From NCBI RefSeq assembly GCF_013204845.1, contig NZ_JABMKY010000039.1, positions 1-59,619 on the forward strand: a DNA stretch of 59,619 nt, read 5' to 3'. Source of the stretch: Paenibacillus qinlingensis (GTDB taxonomy: Bacteria > Bacillota > Bacilli > Paenibacillales > NBRC-103111). Positions 1 through 7,359 of the stretch are shown here, one piece after another. The notes under the pieces were generated by a model. It worked only from the letters and a program-made list of their open reading frames with translations. It did not search any database and was not told the DNA's origin. Made by a program: the position numbers and the translations under genes. The number at the start of each line of letters is the position of its first letter. Positions within the stretch are counted from its first letter, which is position 1.

Positions 1-158
1 TCCTATTTGAAAAAGCTTAATTGCTCATTTGAAGCTAGCGAGATTTTGCAATCTCTTTTATAGTCGATTACTCGACTGTGCTTACTCACTCGTTGTTCAG
101 TTTTCAAAGATCAATTTCTTTTTCATAACATCGTCACCCGTTTAGCGGCGACTTTTTA
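1..158 (-). other. Leader region of a leftward rRNA operon
   Basis: Read on the minus strand, this stretch lies downstream of two tandem promoters and carries a boxA-like sequence. It also has two short hairpins, AGTCGA/TCGACT at 62-77 and GAGATT/AATCTC near 39-54. This is the usual arrangement of the transcribed spacer before 16S rRNA in Bacillales. The 16S gene itself would begin beyond position 1, so it is inferred and not seen. No protein gene is present in 1-306. Confidence 0.8.
99..113 (-). promoter_or_regulatory. boxA-like antitermination sequence of the rRNA leader
   Basis: The minus strand reads TGATCTTTGAAAACT, close to the Bacillus rRNA boxA (TGCTCTTTGAAAACT). In this family boxA recruits the NusB/NusE antitermination complex to the nascent rRNA. 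Its position about 45 nt after promoter P2 fits. Confidence 0.7.
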
Positions 159-188
159 AATATATCACAGTCACACAGGAGATTGCAA
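159..188 (-). promoter_or_regulatory. rRNA operon promoter P2
   Basis: The minus strand has a -35 box TTGCAA (183-188), an 18-base spacer and a -10 box TATATT (159-164). It is the promoter nearest the rRNA leader. Tandem P1/P2 promoters are typical of Bacillales rRNA operons. Confidence 0.75.
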
Positions 189-265
189 GTCTTTTTTTCG
201 AAAGATTTATGTGAACATCTTTTACAATTAGACTTACTCGCTTTTGTTTCGAAGTGACGAGTTAT

Positions 266-295
266 AAAATATCACAGGTGGAGAGGGTAAGTCAA
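266..295 (-). promoter_or_regulatory. rRNA operon promoter P1
   Basis: The minus strand has a -35 box TTGACT (290-295), an 18-base spacer and a -10 box TATTTT (266-271). It sits about 107 bp upstream of P2. The small gene at 307-549 ends just upstream, so it is unlikely to share the rRNA transcript. Confidence 0.65.
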
Positions 296-306
296 GCACT
301 TACCCC

Positions 307-549
307 CTATTTTTTTTGAGCTTGGTAATTACGGTTTCTAGCATACTTCGATATTTCCTTCGGTGTCGCTAAGCGAGCATACATCCTGAAGATGATCTTA
401 TATCTGGATTCAATAGCTCCCTTTATCTCTTGATCAATTCGCTTATCATTGAGATCAAATAGCATTTCGTCTAATTCTTTACGCAGTACATAATCTAATT
501 CTCTGCATTCTCTCTCATTGAACAAAAATCCGAGCATACATCCATCCAA
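307..549 (-). CDS. Small charged hypothetical protein (80 aa)
   Basis: I do not recognise a named family. The 80-residue product has no signal peptide or membrane segment. It is rich in Glu, Arg and Lys and looks helical, with a hydrophobic start (MLGFLF) followed by alternating acidic and basic residues. A ribosome-binding site (GAGGGG) lies five bases before the ATG at 549; a second in-frame ATG is four codons later. It ends 11 bp before rRNA promoter P1, between the SpoIIM-like gene and the rRNA operon. The good ribosome-binding site and ordinary composition make it a likely real gene, but its function is unknown. Confidence 0.6.
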   Translation of the reverse strand: MDGCMLGFLFNERECRELDYVLRKELDEMLFDLNDKRIDQEIKGAIESRYKIIFRMYARLATPKEISKYARNRNYQAQKK

Positions 550-691
550 ACCCCTCTCGACTGTAGAGATTCATGGCACTAACAGTTAGTTAGGCAGAGA
601 TGGAGAGTTGAGCCAATTGCACCCCTCTTCATTTCCGCTTTATTGTTATGCTCAGATTTTGCCAATTTTATGACGAGATATTGAAAATATT

Positions 692-1303
692 TTACAAATG
701 CACCAACCAGTAGGTAAGTGTGCTTTCAATTACTGCTGCAATCAATAGAAGGACTACAATTCCAATACTCAACGGTTTAGTTAATTGAAATATTCTAAGC
801 AATTCAACGCGAGCAGTTCTTTTCTTGGCTGGTACGAGTAGTTGTAAAGCCATTTTCCAAACTAGCATTCCTATCTTCAAGCCATACGCGCATGCCAGCA
901 ATATAACTGGGATCTCAATGATACCATGTGGCAATATCCCTTTAAGAACGATGGATAATGTACTCTCATGCGTCTGTAAAGAAAGGACATAACCTAGTAT
1001 CATTCCATTAGCAATTAACATGAAGAGCGGCAATACACCTAGGAAAATCCCACAGAAAACGATAAGCACGGACTTAATGGCGTTATTTAAAAAGATAAAA
1101 ATGAACAGCCAAACCTGTGGGTTTTCTTTAGTACTTATCGATTTAATCATGGGTTGGAGCCCCTTTAATTGCTCCTCCAAGAAATGCGAGAATTGCTCAG
1201 AGTTCGCCCACCCCATATACAAACTAAACCCAAATACGAGAACAACCACGATAAAATAATGCTTCATTTCTTTAAAATGCCTAAGCAATGCTGGGAAATT
1301 CAT
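692..1303 (-). CDS. SpoIIM-like (DUF95) integral membrane protein
   Basis: A 203-residue polytopic membrane protein resembling stage II sporulation protein M. It has a short cytoplasmic start, a first membrane segment near residues 16-32, an extracytoplasmic loop of about 40 residues, and then several hydrophobic segments. The conserved SpoIIM-family pattern of Asn and Gly residues is visible (FLNNAIKS, GMILGYVLS, LPHGIIEIP). SpoIIM helps the SpoIID/SpoIIP complex drive engulfment in sporulating cells. This copy stands alone near other sporulation genes and could be a paralog with a different job. I place the start at 1303 because GGAGG lies eight bases upstream; the longer frame has no such site. 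It is divergent from pdaB. Confidence 0.75.
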   Translation of the reverse strand: MNFPALLRHFKEMKHYFIVVVLVFGFSLYMGWANSEQFSHFLEEQLKGLQPMIKSISTKENPQVWLFIFIFLNNAIKSVLIVFCGIFLGVLPLFMLIANGMILGYVLSLQTHESTLSIVLKGILPHGIIEIPVILLACAYGLKIGMLVWKMALQLLVPAKKRTARVELLRIFQLTKPLSIGIVVLLLIAAVIESTLTYWLVHL

Positions 1304-1326
1304 TTGTAGTTCCTCCAATTTCGGAA

Positions 1327-1356
1327 GCATAAGTACCTTGTGTACGAGCATACATT
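1327..1356 (+). promoter_or_regulatory. Candidate sigma-E promoter for pdaB
   Basis: A GCATAAG box (1327-1333), a 15-base spacer and CATACATT (1349-1356) match the mother-cell sigma-E pattern (about KMATATT, 13-15 bases, CATACAMT). The predicted transcript would start near 1363, about 54 nt before the pdaB ATG. pdaB of B. subtilis is expressed during sporulation, which agrees. Confidence 0.5.
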
Positions 1357-1416
1357 ATTTACTAAAGGTTATACAAGCTTATCCATGGCTTGACATAAAG
1401 GAGGTACAAGCTGTTT

Positions 1417-2199
1417 ATGAACTACTTTTTTGTAATCAACGCACGTAAATTTAAGCAATATTTATTCATTGCTCTTGCCATCATCTTCTCCGCGGCCATT
1501 GTATATTCCGAACAAAGTAATGTATCTGTCTTCATGAACTCTGAGCCTTCGGCTATTTACAGCGTGCAGACCGAAAAGAAAGTCATCGCCCTTACCTTTG
1601 ATATTTCTTGGGGAGACACTCGTGCTGAACCGATCTTGAAAATCCTAAAGGACAATGATGTTAAGGATGCGACTTTCTTCTTATCTTCCCCATGGAGTAA
1701 GAGTCACCCCGACATTGTCTCACATATCAAAAGCTACGGATTCGAGATTGGCAGCCACGGAAACAAATTTGACAACTACAGTGACCTTAGTGATGAGGAA
1801 ATTCGAAACGAAATATCTACTGCACATGGCATTTTAACAGAATTAATCGGTAAGGAGCCTAATCTGATTCGTCTTCCTAATGGCGACTTTGACAAGCGCG
1901 TGTTACGTATTGCTGATGATCTCGGTTATTCAGTCATCCAATGGGATACAGACTCTCAGGACTGGCTAAATAAAGGCGTCGACACCCTTGTAAACCGCGT
2001 AGTAAGCAAAGCGCACCCCGGCGATATCGTTCTTCTCCATGCGAGCGATTCCTCTCAACAAACACATGAGGCTTTGCCCGACATCATCCAACAACTTCGA
2101 GCAAAAGGCTACCAGTTCGTAAGCGTGAGCGAACTCATTAAGCAAACCCAGGTGGAAACAACCCCTGTCGAAGATCAAGCCATGAAGCAAATTCATTAA
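1417..2199 (+). CDS. pdaB: Polysaccharide deacetylase family sporulation protein PdaB
   Basis: A 260-residue membrane-anchored NodB-type (CE4) deacetylase. A hydrophobic anchor covers residues 14-30. The catalytic motif appears in the PdaB form TFDISWGD (60-67), with the candidate base at Asp62; SHGNKFD is at 113-119, RLPNGD at 152-157 and LLHAS at 206-210. Canonical CE4 enzymes have His-x3-His for zinc; here His114 is present but the second position is Phe118, a deviation in line with the unusual PdaB subfamily. In B. subtilis PdaB is needed to keep spores intact late in sporulation. It sits opposite kbaA with a shared terminator, the same neighbourhood as in B. subtilis. GGAGG lies 12 bases before the ATG. 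Confidence 0.9.
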   Translation: MNYFFVINARKFKQYLFIALAIIFSAAIVYSEQSNVSVFMNSEPSAIYSVQTEKKVIALTFDISWGDTRAEPILKILKDNDVKDATFFLSSPWSKSHPDIVSHIKSYGFEIGSHGNKFDNYSDLSDEEIRNEISTAHGILTELIGKEPNLIRLPNGDFDKRVLRIADDLGYSVIQWDTDSQDWLNKGVDTLVNRVVSKAHPGDIVLLHASDSSQQTHEALPDIIQQLRAKGYQFVSVSELIKQTQVETTPVEDQAMKQIH

Positions 2200-2220
2200 T
2201 ATGGTATAAATAGATTTGAA

Positions 2221-2249
2221 AAAAAGAGCTAATCACATTAGCTCTTTTT
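2221..2249. terminator. Bidirectional terminator between pdaB and kbaA
   Basis: A perfect 12-bp stem, AAAAAGAGCTAA (2221-2232) and TTAGCTCTTTTT (2238-2249), has a five-base loop and A/T runs on both sides. It can stop both converging transcripts. It overlaps the kbaA stop codon. Confidence 0.85.
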
Positions 2250-2834
2250 GTTATCCAATATTTTATGTAAGGTAAGAATTTGCCATGCATTACAAACGAA
2301 TAATGGTGCCAACATAAATAGACTTGATGCTGAGTTATCCAATTTCAATGCTGGTACAGCCTCAAGTACAGTAACTGCCGTCATGAAAAATAAAGTAGGA
2401 ATAAAGGCATTCCGATTCGTCATTTTCACCTTCCAATAGCTTACCGCTAAAGAAATGGCTAGTACACAAACAGGTAAGACGAAATATCCAAGCAGCGACT
2501 CTGAGGTATTGAAATTCGTTTTTCTCAAGTAGACAAGGTCGAATAAAACAACAATAACAACGGCAAGCTGTAACAAGTCCCACACTGTTTTGGAACGTAT
2601 AATACCAACAGCAATAAACCTAACGATTAAATATGCGAAGAAGCCCATTTGACTCAATACACTTATCGTAGCTCCACCTAGAATCATATTAATCAAATTA
2701 AATCCGACAGCCGATAAGCCCATTACAGAAAATTCTTTGTCTGAAAATTGAAGGATAAGTCCAACCCCAGTGGAAACTACAATCCCTAATACTAATGTTG
2801 TCCAAAATAAGTGAAACCATTTACGTAAAGTCAC
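2238..2834 (-). CDS. kbaA: KinB-signaling pathway activation protein KbaA
   Basis: A 198-residue polytopic membrane protein with about six hydrophobic segments and short charged loops. It is very similar in layout to B. subtilis KbaA, which is needed for the KinB branch of the phosphorelay that activates Spo0A. The N-terminus (MTLRKWFHLFWTT) and the Gly-rich second segment fit the family. The start is a GTG at 2834 with GGAGG nine bases upstream. It lies between pdaB and gerD, the B. subtilis order. The identification rests on both sequence character and conserved position. Confidence 0.85.
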   Translation of the reverse strand: MTLRKWFHLFWTTLVLGIVVSTGVGLILQFSDKEFSVMGLSAVGFNLINMILGGATISVLSQMGFFAYLIVRFIAVGIIRSKTVWDLLQLAVVIVVLFDLVYLRKTNFNTSESLLGYFVLPVCVLAISLAVSYWKVKMTNRNAFIPTLFFMTAVTVLEAVPALKLDNSASSLFMLAPLFVCNAWQILTLHKILDNKKS

Positions 2835-2869
2835 GTTTAATTACCTCCACACATCAACTCTAATTGTTA

Positions 2870-2899
2870 ATTGTACCAACCTTTGCGATAAAAAGCCAA
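2870..2899 (-). promoter_or_regulatory. Candidate sigma-A promoter for kbaA
   Basis: The minus strand has TTGGCT (2894-2899), an 18-base spacer and TACAAT (2870-2875). It lies about 36 bp before the kbaA GTG and is divergent from the gerD promoter. Confidence 0.45.
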
Positions 2900-2909
2900 T
2901 AATGTCCCC

Positions 2910-2938
2910 TTATATTCTGACCTTAACCACACATACTA
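2910..2938 (+). promoter_or_regulatory. Candidate sigma-G promoter for gerD
   Basis: CATACTA (2932-2938) is an exact match to the sigma-G -10 pattern CATWMTA, and TTATA (2910-2914) lies 17 bases upstream. gerD of B. subtilis is a forespore sigma-G gene. The transcript would begin about 30 nt before the gerD ATG. Confidence 0.5.
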
Positions 2939-2973
2939 AGACCATTAAAGTTCAGGGAAGGGAGCATGTAGTT

Positions 2974-3747
2974 ATGTTAAAGACAAGACTTAGAAAGCTT
3001 CAGGTCCTACCGGTTATTTCATTGGCTTTTCTACTCGCCTCATGTGGTACAGATAACTCATCTCAAGGCCAATCACAAGCCAACACTTACAAAGAACAAA
3101 AGACAATGATCCTCGATATTCTGAAATCTGATGATGGTAAAAAGGCGATAAGCGCTGCAAATCGAAGTATCATGAATGGAGATGTAGGTGCCAACAGCGT
3201 TGCTGGCCAATCACAAATTAAATTACTATCCGCTAATGAGTCCCTACAGCTTCAAATGGCCGTCAAAGATGTACTGACTGCTAAGGAAAATAATATGTTT
3301 TTGACCGATATGATGAAGGATCCTAAATTCGCAGGTGATTTTGCCACCGCGATCCAAAAAGAAACCAAACAGATGTTCAAGGAACTTCTCAAGGACCCTA
3401 CTTACCAAAAATCACTGATTGATGTTATGAAAAATCCAGATTACGAGAAGATGGTTCTTGATGTTATGAAAACTGCGCCATACCGCCAACAAATGATGAC
3501 TGTAATGGAAGAATCCATCCAAAGCCCTCTTTTCAGAGCACAAATGGTTGAATTACTTAAGTCTGCTATCGCTCAACAAAGCAAGCCTGATCAAATGCCT
3601 TCCGCCAAAACCACTGAAAAAAGTGAGGATAAAGGGAAAGAAGGAGATAAAAAAGAAGAAGGCGGAGATGAAAAACAGAAGGATGAATCTTCAGGAGACT
3701 CCGATAAACAAGGTGAAGAGAAGAAAGATGGAGGTTCTGATTCTTAA
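2974..3747 (+). CDS. gerD: Spore germination lipoprotein GerD
   Basis: A 257-residue lipoprotein. The signal peptide has a basic start (KTRLRK), a hydrophobic core and the lipobox LASC, with the lipidated cysteine at residue 24. The middle is helical with many Met-rich repeats of the type MKDP or MKNP (about residues 108-175), as in GerD. The last 60 residues are a low-complexity Lys/Glu/Asp/Ser tail, longer than in B. subtilis. GerD scaffolds the nutrient germinant receptor clusters in the spore inner membrane. The start at 2974 has GGGAGC upstream and gives a proper signal peptide; a longer frame from 2902 would bury it. The gene converges with salA over a shared terminator. Confidence 0.88.
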   Translation: MLKTRLRKLQVLPVISLAFLLASCGTDNSSQGQSQANTYKEQKTMILDILKSDDGKKAISAANRSIMNGDVGANSVAGQSQIKLLSANESLQLQMAVKDVLTAKENNMFLTDMMKDPKFAGDFATAIQKETKQMFKELLKDPTYQKSLIDVMKNPDYEKMVLDVMKTAPYRQQMMTVMEESIQSPLFRAQMVELLKSAIAQQSKPDQMPSAKTTEKSEDKGKEGDKKEEGGDEKQKDESSGDSDKQGEEKKDGGSDS

Positions 3748-3755
3748 AAAAAAAA

Positions 3756-3802
3756 AAAAAAGGAAGAGTTGGCAGATTCCCTCTGCTCCCTCTTCCTTTT
3801 TT
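3756..3802. terminator. Bidirectional terminator between gerD and salA
   Basis: AGGAAGAG (3761-3768) pairs with CTCTTCCT (3790-3797). A run of 16 A lies on one side (3746-3761) and T6 on the other, so it can serve both converging genes. The homopolymer begins inside the gerD stop codon. Confidence 0.8.
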
Positions 3803-3804
3803 CA

Positions 3805-4899
3805 CTATTTATCTAACTTCGCAATCATTCGATCCGCTATTTCCAAATAAATTTGCCCCGCTTTGGATTCTGCCTTATACACAGATGGCGAGTAATCTTT
3901 TTCAGATATATGATTATCTGGAGCTCCCAATGGGATTTGCGCTAATAGCTCACTGTGAAGATCTTCAGCAAGTTTAGCACCTCCACCTTTGCCAAAAATA
4001 TGATCAATGCTGCCATCCTTACTTTCATAGTAAGACATGTTCTCAACGATACCCAAAATTTCGTGGTTCGTTTGAATGGCCATCGCACCTGCTCTAGCAG
4101 CTACAAATGCCGCTGTAGCATGTGGCGTCGTTACAATGATCTCTTTACTTTGCGGAATGAGCTGATGCACGTCTAGTGCGACATCGCCGGTACCCGGAGG
4201 AAGGTCTAGGAGGATGTATTCCACATCTCCCCAATTAACTTCGTTGAAGAAATTGCGTAGCATTTTGCCTAACATCGGCCCACGCCATACAACAGGTGCA
4301 TTGTCTTGAACAAAGAACCCCATAGATATTACTTTTACCCCGAATTTCTCAACAGGAATAATCACGTTTTCTACCAGCTGAGGTTGTTCTTCAATCCCCA
4401 TCATATCCGGAATACTAAATCCATAGATATCCGCATCGATGATCCCTACTTTTTTCCCTTTACGTGCCAACGCGACCGCTAGATTAACTGTGACTGTTGA
4501 TTTACCAACGCCACCCTTTCCACTAGCAACAGCGATAAACTCAACCGTAGAGGATTGTCCAAGAATCGGCTGCTGAATTGGAGGTTGAACAGGCTTCTGC
4601 GGAGTAGGATCCGTCTGATGTGAAGTTCCTTCCAAACGACTCCGTTCATGGTCAGTTAACAACCTAAACCGGATATGAACTTGAGGCACTCCTATATTTG
4701 CTAAAGATTGTTGAATGAATGCTTTGGCTTGCTCCTTATATCCTTCATCCTCGGTTACTACGAGCAAGCTTAAGGATACCGCATCTTCCTTCACCATTAC
4801 ATCACGAATCAAATTTAATTCCACTACACTTTTGTTTAACTGAGGATCTATTAGCTTATTCAATGCTTCTAGAATTTGATCTTTATGTACCATAGCCAC
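3805..4899 (-). CDS. salA: SalA / Mrp-family P-loop ATPase
   Basis: A 364-residue protein of the Mrp/NBP35 family. An N-terminal MIP18-like (DUF59) domain spans about residues 5-85, followed by a Pro/Gln-rich linker (95-113) and the ATPase domain. The deviant Walker A SGKGGVGKST is at 126-135; Walker B is in LLDLPPGTGD. The CxxC iron-sulfur motif of classical Mrp is absent after ENMSY, as in Bacillus SalA. In B. subtilis SalA represses scoC and so raises exoprotease production; an iron-sulfur carrier role is possible in the wider family. The start is probably GTG at 4899 with AAAGG upstream; an in-frame ATG is at 4893. It lies next to cwlD and gerD as in B. subtilis. Confidence 0.88.
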   Translation of the reverse strand: MAMVHKDQILEALNKLIDPQLNKSVVELNLIRDVMVKEDAVSLSLLVVTEDEGYKEQAKAFIQQSLANIGVPQVHIRFRLLTDHERSRLEGTSHQTDPTPQKPVQPPIQQPILGQSSTVEFIAVASGKGGVGKSTVTVNLAVALARKGKKVGIIDADIYGFSIPDMMGIEEQPQLVENVIIPVEKFGVKVISMGFFVQDNAPVVWRGPMLGKMLRNFFNEVNWGDVEYILLDLPPGTGDVALDVHQLIPQSKEIIVTTPHATAAFVAARAGAMAIQTNHEILGIVENMSYYESKDGSIDHIFGKGGGAKLAEDLHSELLAQIPLGAPDNHISEKDYSPSVYKAESKAGQIYLEIADRMIAKLDK

Positions 4900-4936
4900 A
4901 TCACACCTTTATTGGGACATTGTATTCGCGGCTTTT

Positions 4937-4945
4937 ATTATAACA
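4937..4945 (-). promoter_or_regulatory. Candidate extended -10 promoter for salA
   Basis: The minus strand reads TGTTATAAT, an extended -10 element (TGnTATAAT), just after the cwlD stop codon and about 38 bp before the salA start. No good -35 box is seen, which is tolerated by this promoter type. Confidence 0.45.
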
Positions 4946-4947
4946 CA

Positions 4948-5709
4948 TTATGAGGCAGAACCCACTTTTTCACCTGCATAATATCTCAAAATCCCTTGAT
5001 ATACCGAAGCAGCCAGCATCTTCTGATATTTCTCATCCGCTAGCAACTTGGCCTCTTCCGGGTTTGAAAGAAAGCCTACCTCAACAAGTGCGCTTGGAAT
5101 CTTTAATGTTTTTAACAGATACACAGTTTTATCAGCCAACTTAGCGACGCGATCGGTATTTTCTAGATTACGCCTAAGCTCGGACTGAATGAGCGCCGCT
5201 AGGTTAGGATTATCGGGATTATTCAAATAATAGAACGTTTGTGCGCCCCTCCACTTATTAGAAGGAATACTGTTCAAATGGATACTCAAAAACATATCCG
5301 CATTATTGTTCTGAATTAAGTCCGCCCTGTTGTGCAGATCCTGCGTTTTACGTTTGCTATAGCCTTTGGTGCCAGATTCCGCTAGATCCGTATCCGTTTC
5401 TCTAGTTAAAACCACGATCGCACCAGCTTGTTGCAAATAGTCGCGCAGCCGCAAGGTTATAGCTAGATTAATATCCTTCTCGATGATACCATCCTTACTC
5501 TCCGCCCCACCATCTGGCCCTCCATGACCGGCGTCTAGCGCAATTGTCTTACCCGATAAGGGAAGCGTCCAATCCGACCAGGTCTTCGTTGTAGGGAGCT
5601 CGTACGCATAAATAAAGACAACCAAGGCAACCAGCATCGCTGAAAGTAATAGCTTCAGGCTACTGTGAAAGGTCAGCCATACCACCAACCTTTTCTTCCT
5701 TTTACGCAT
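4948..5709 (-). CDS. cwlD: N-acetylmuramoyl-L-alanine amidase CwlD
   Basis: A 253-residue zinc amidase (Amidase_3) of the spore cortex. A basic start and one membrane segment (about 14-36) anchor it. Zinc ligands and catalytic residues are visible: His62 in DAGHGG, Glu77 in IIEKD, His144 in SIHLNS and the catalytic Glu210 in ALVEVGF. CwlD removes the peptide from muramic acid so that PdaA can form muramic-delta-lactam, the mark read by germination lytic enzymes. The start at 5709 has GAGGTGG seven bases upstream; the frame is open 20 codons further but without such a site. It lies upstream of salA on the same strand. Confidence 0.92.
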   Translation of the reverse strand: MRKRKKRLVVWLTFHSSLKLLLSAMLVALVVFIYAYELPTTKTWSDWTLPLSGKTIALDAGHGGPDGGAESKDGIIEKDINLAITLRLRDYLQQAGAIVVLTRETDTDLAESGTKGYSKRKTQDLHNRADLIQNNNADMFLSIHLNSIPSNKWRGAQTFYYLNNPDNPNLAALIQSELRRNLENTDRVAKLADKTVYLLKTLKIPSALVEVGFLSNPEEAKLLADEKYQKMLAASVYQGILRYYAGEKVGSAS

Positions 5710-5746
5710 AAAAATCCACCTCTGTTCCCCTATAGACTCTGTAACA

Positions 5747-5775
5747 TCTATATGGGACAGGGTGGACAAATATAC
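5747..5775 (-). promoter_or_regulatory. Candidate sigma-E promoter for cwlD
   Basis: The minus strand has GTATATT (5769-5775), a good sigma-E -35 box, then 14 bases, then CATATAGA (5747-5754), a weaker -10 box with three mismatches. In B. subtilis cwlD is expressed in the mother cell and forespore. Confidence 0.35.
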
Positions 5776-5946
5776 CAGACATACTGTTGATATTCAGGAA
5801 CTCTTACACCTTAATAAATATTTCCGAACCCTTAGGGTGCATAACTCAGGAGATGGGATTTGGCCATCTTTCAAAGAACTGTGTTCCAAGAATAGTGGTA
5901 TATCCCCATTTCTTCAGAGACACCTACGCCCCCGTGAACGCGTCCA

Positions 5947-5968
5947 AGGATGACATGCATGCCATCCT
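5947..5968. repeat. 22-bp palindrome in the cwlD-cysH gap
   Basis: AGGATG at 5947-5952 mirrors CATCCT at 5963-5968 around the core CATGCATG, with one mismatched pair. It has no T-run, so it is not a classical terminator. The gap 5710-6039 otherwise holds the candidate cwlD promoter. It also has, right after cysH, a short open frame of about 18 codons on the minus strand with no clear ribosome-binding site. I see no further gene. Confidence 0.6.
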
Positions 5969-6039
5969 AATTTCTAGGTGCAATCGCTCGCAGAATCGCT
6001 TCACGATGCCCTGCATAACGCATGACGGCCGCTTACCAC

Positions 6040-6732
6040 TTACTTATGGAGACCGCATTCCGTTTTCTCAATACTAGCCCAACGCCCTGCGCGTGGATCT
6101 TCACCCTCAGCGACTTGGCGTGTGCAGTGTGTGCAACCTATACTAGGATAGTTACGATCGTGCAGAGGGTTATAAATAACATCATTGTCGCGGATGTATT
6201 GCCATACATCTTCTGATGTCCAGCTAGCTAATGGATTGAACTTGATAAGACCAAATTTCACATCATATTCAACCTTTTTCGCATTAGCACGAGTAGGCGC
6301 TTGATCGCGGCGAATACCAGTAATCCAGGCATCATATTTACCAAGGATCTCTGTTAGTGGATCAACTTTACGAATGTTGCAGCATTGATTCGCGTCACTT
6401 TTCCATAGCTCATCCCCGAATTTCTCAGCCTGCTCATTAAGCGTAAGTTTAGGTAATACTTGAATGAACTTTGTTCCATAGTGTTTCTCGAGTCGTTCTT
6501 TCGTCTCATACGTTTCGTCAAAATGTACATTCGTGTCCAAATAAAAAATATCAACATTCGGGTTGATCTTTTGAAGCATGTCGACCAACACCACATCTTC
6601 AGCACCAAAACTACAAGCAAGAGTTAAACTTCCAAACGTATCTACAGCAAGTTTCAATATGGCTTCAGGCGATTGATTTTCGAATTCTTCCGCTGCTTTC
6701 GTTACAAATGCTTCTTTCTCAAATAGATTCAT
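6040..6732 (-). CDS. cysH: Adenylyl-sulfate (APS/PAPS) reductase, iron-sulfur type
   Basis: A 230-residue PAPS-reductase-family enzyme of assimilatory sulfate reduction. The N-terminal nucleotide-binding loop is SFGAEDVVLVDM (41-52). Cys117-Cys118 and Cys200-x2-Cys203 form the set that binds a [4Fe-4S] cluster, and the C-terminal ECGLHK carries the catalytic Cys226. The cluster cysteines mark the type that uses APS, often PAPS too, with thioredoxin as donor to give sulfite. The start at 6732 has GGAGG nine bases upstream. It has its own consensus promoter and stands as a single gene between cwlD and rpsI, without the other cys genes. Its product feeds cysteine synthesis, which ends at CysE elsewhere in this window. 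Confidence 0.92.
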   Translation of the reverse strand: MNLFEKEAFVTKAAEEFENQSPEAILKLAVDTFGSLTLACSFGAEDVVLVDMLQKINPNVDIFYLDTNVHFDETYETKERLEKHYGTKFIQVLPKLTLNEQAEKFGDELWKSDANQCCNIRKVDPLTEILGKYDAWITGIRRDQAPTRANAKKVEYDVKFGLIKFNPLASWTSEDVWQYIRDNDVIYNPLHDRNYPSIGCTHCTRQVAEGEDPRAGRWASIEKTECGLHK

Positions 6733-6789
6733 CTTCCGATTCCTCCAATAGTCCACAATCCCGACTGATATTGTATGATTTATAATTTA

Positions 6790-6817
6790 ATTATATCTGA
6801 CTTCTACAAGGTGTCAA
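6790..6817 (-). promoter_or_regulatory. Consensus sigma-A promoter of cysH
   Basis: The minus strand has TTGACA (6812-6817), a 16-base spacer and TATAAT (6790-6795): both boxes are perfect consensus. It sits about 58 bp before the cysH ATG. A gene with so strong a promoter is likely held by a repressor (CymR in B. subtilis), but I cannot point to a certain operator. Confidence 0.8.
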
Positions 6818-6880
6818 TTACTTTTTATCATTTTGGTATTAACTTATTCTAAATGGCTACAGTTGGATCACTATGAGCTT

Positions 6881-6927
6881 AAAAAAAAGAAAAACCTCTC
6901 CAGCCATAAGCCGAAAAGGTTTTTCTT
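6881..6927 (-). terminator. Terminator of the rplM-rpsI operon
   Basis: On the minus strand AAGAAAAACCT pairs with AGGTTTTTCTT (plus-strand arms 6887-6897 and 6917-6927), followed by a run of eight T. It lies 22 bp after the rpsI stop. Confidence 0.85.
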
Positions 6928-6948
6928 GCGTGCCAAAGGCACAATATC

Positions 6949-7341
6949 TTAACGTTTGGAGAATTGAGGAGCACGACGTGCTGCTTTCAATCCGTATTTT
7001 TTACGTTCTTTCATACGGGAATCACGTGTTAGGAATCCAGCTTTTTTCAAGGATCCACGGTATTCCGGATCAGCTTTCAACAATGCACGGGAGATCCCGT
7101 GACGAATTGCTCCAGCTTGTCCGCTGATTCCGCCGCCATTTGCAAGAACTAGAACATCGTATTGACCGATTGTTTCAGTTAGAGCAAGTGGTTGTTTAAC
7201 GATTAGCTTCAATGTTTCTAGACCGAAATACTCATCTAGATCACGTTTATTGATGATGATGCGTCCTTCACCCGGTATTAAGCGAACACGCGCTACCGAA
7301 TGTTTACGACGACCCGTTCCATAATATTGAACTTGTGCCAC
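6949..7341 (-). CDS. rpsI: 30S ribosomal protein S9
   Basis: A 130-residue protein, the normal length. The family start (AQVQYYGTGRRKHSVARV), the Gly-rich loop LANGGGISGQAGA and the basic C-terminal tail ending SKR are all present. The tail reaches the P-site tRNA in the 30S subunit. It follows rplM by 18 bp with a ribosome-binding site in the gap, so the two are one operon, ended by the terminator at 6881-6927. Confidence 0.97.
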   Translation of the reverse strand: MAQVQYYGTGRRKHSVARVRLIPGEGRIIINKRDLDEYFGLETLKLIVKQPLALTETIGQYDVLVLANGGGISGQAGAIRHGISRALLKADPEYRGSLKKAGFLTRDSRMKERKKYGLKAARRAPQFSKR

Positions 7342-7359
7342 GAAACGTTCCTCCTTATA

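Noticed and set aside
3746..3761. Run of 16 A at the end of gerD as a possible frameshift or sequencing error
   Set aside because: It starts within the stop codon and forms part of a terminator, so the gerD frame is not affected.
3805..4899. Loss of the CxxC iron-sulfur motif in the Mrp-like protein as a sign of decay
   Set aside because: SalA proteins of Bacillales normally lack this motif, and the rest of the ATPase is intact.
5970..6030. Frame of about 18 codons on the minus strand right after cysH
   Set aside because: It starts with a plausible ATG and a regular peptide, but there is no good ribosome-binding site and it is too short to judge without homologs.
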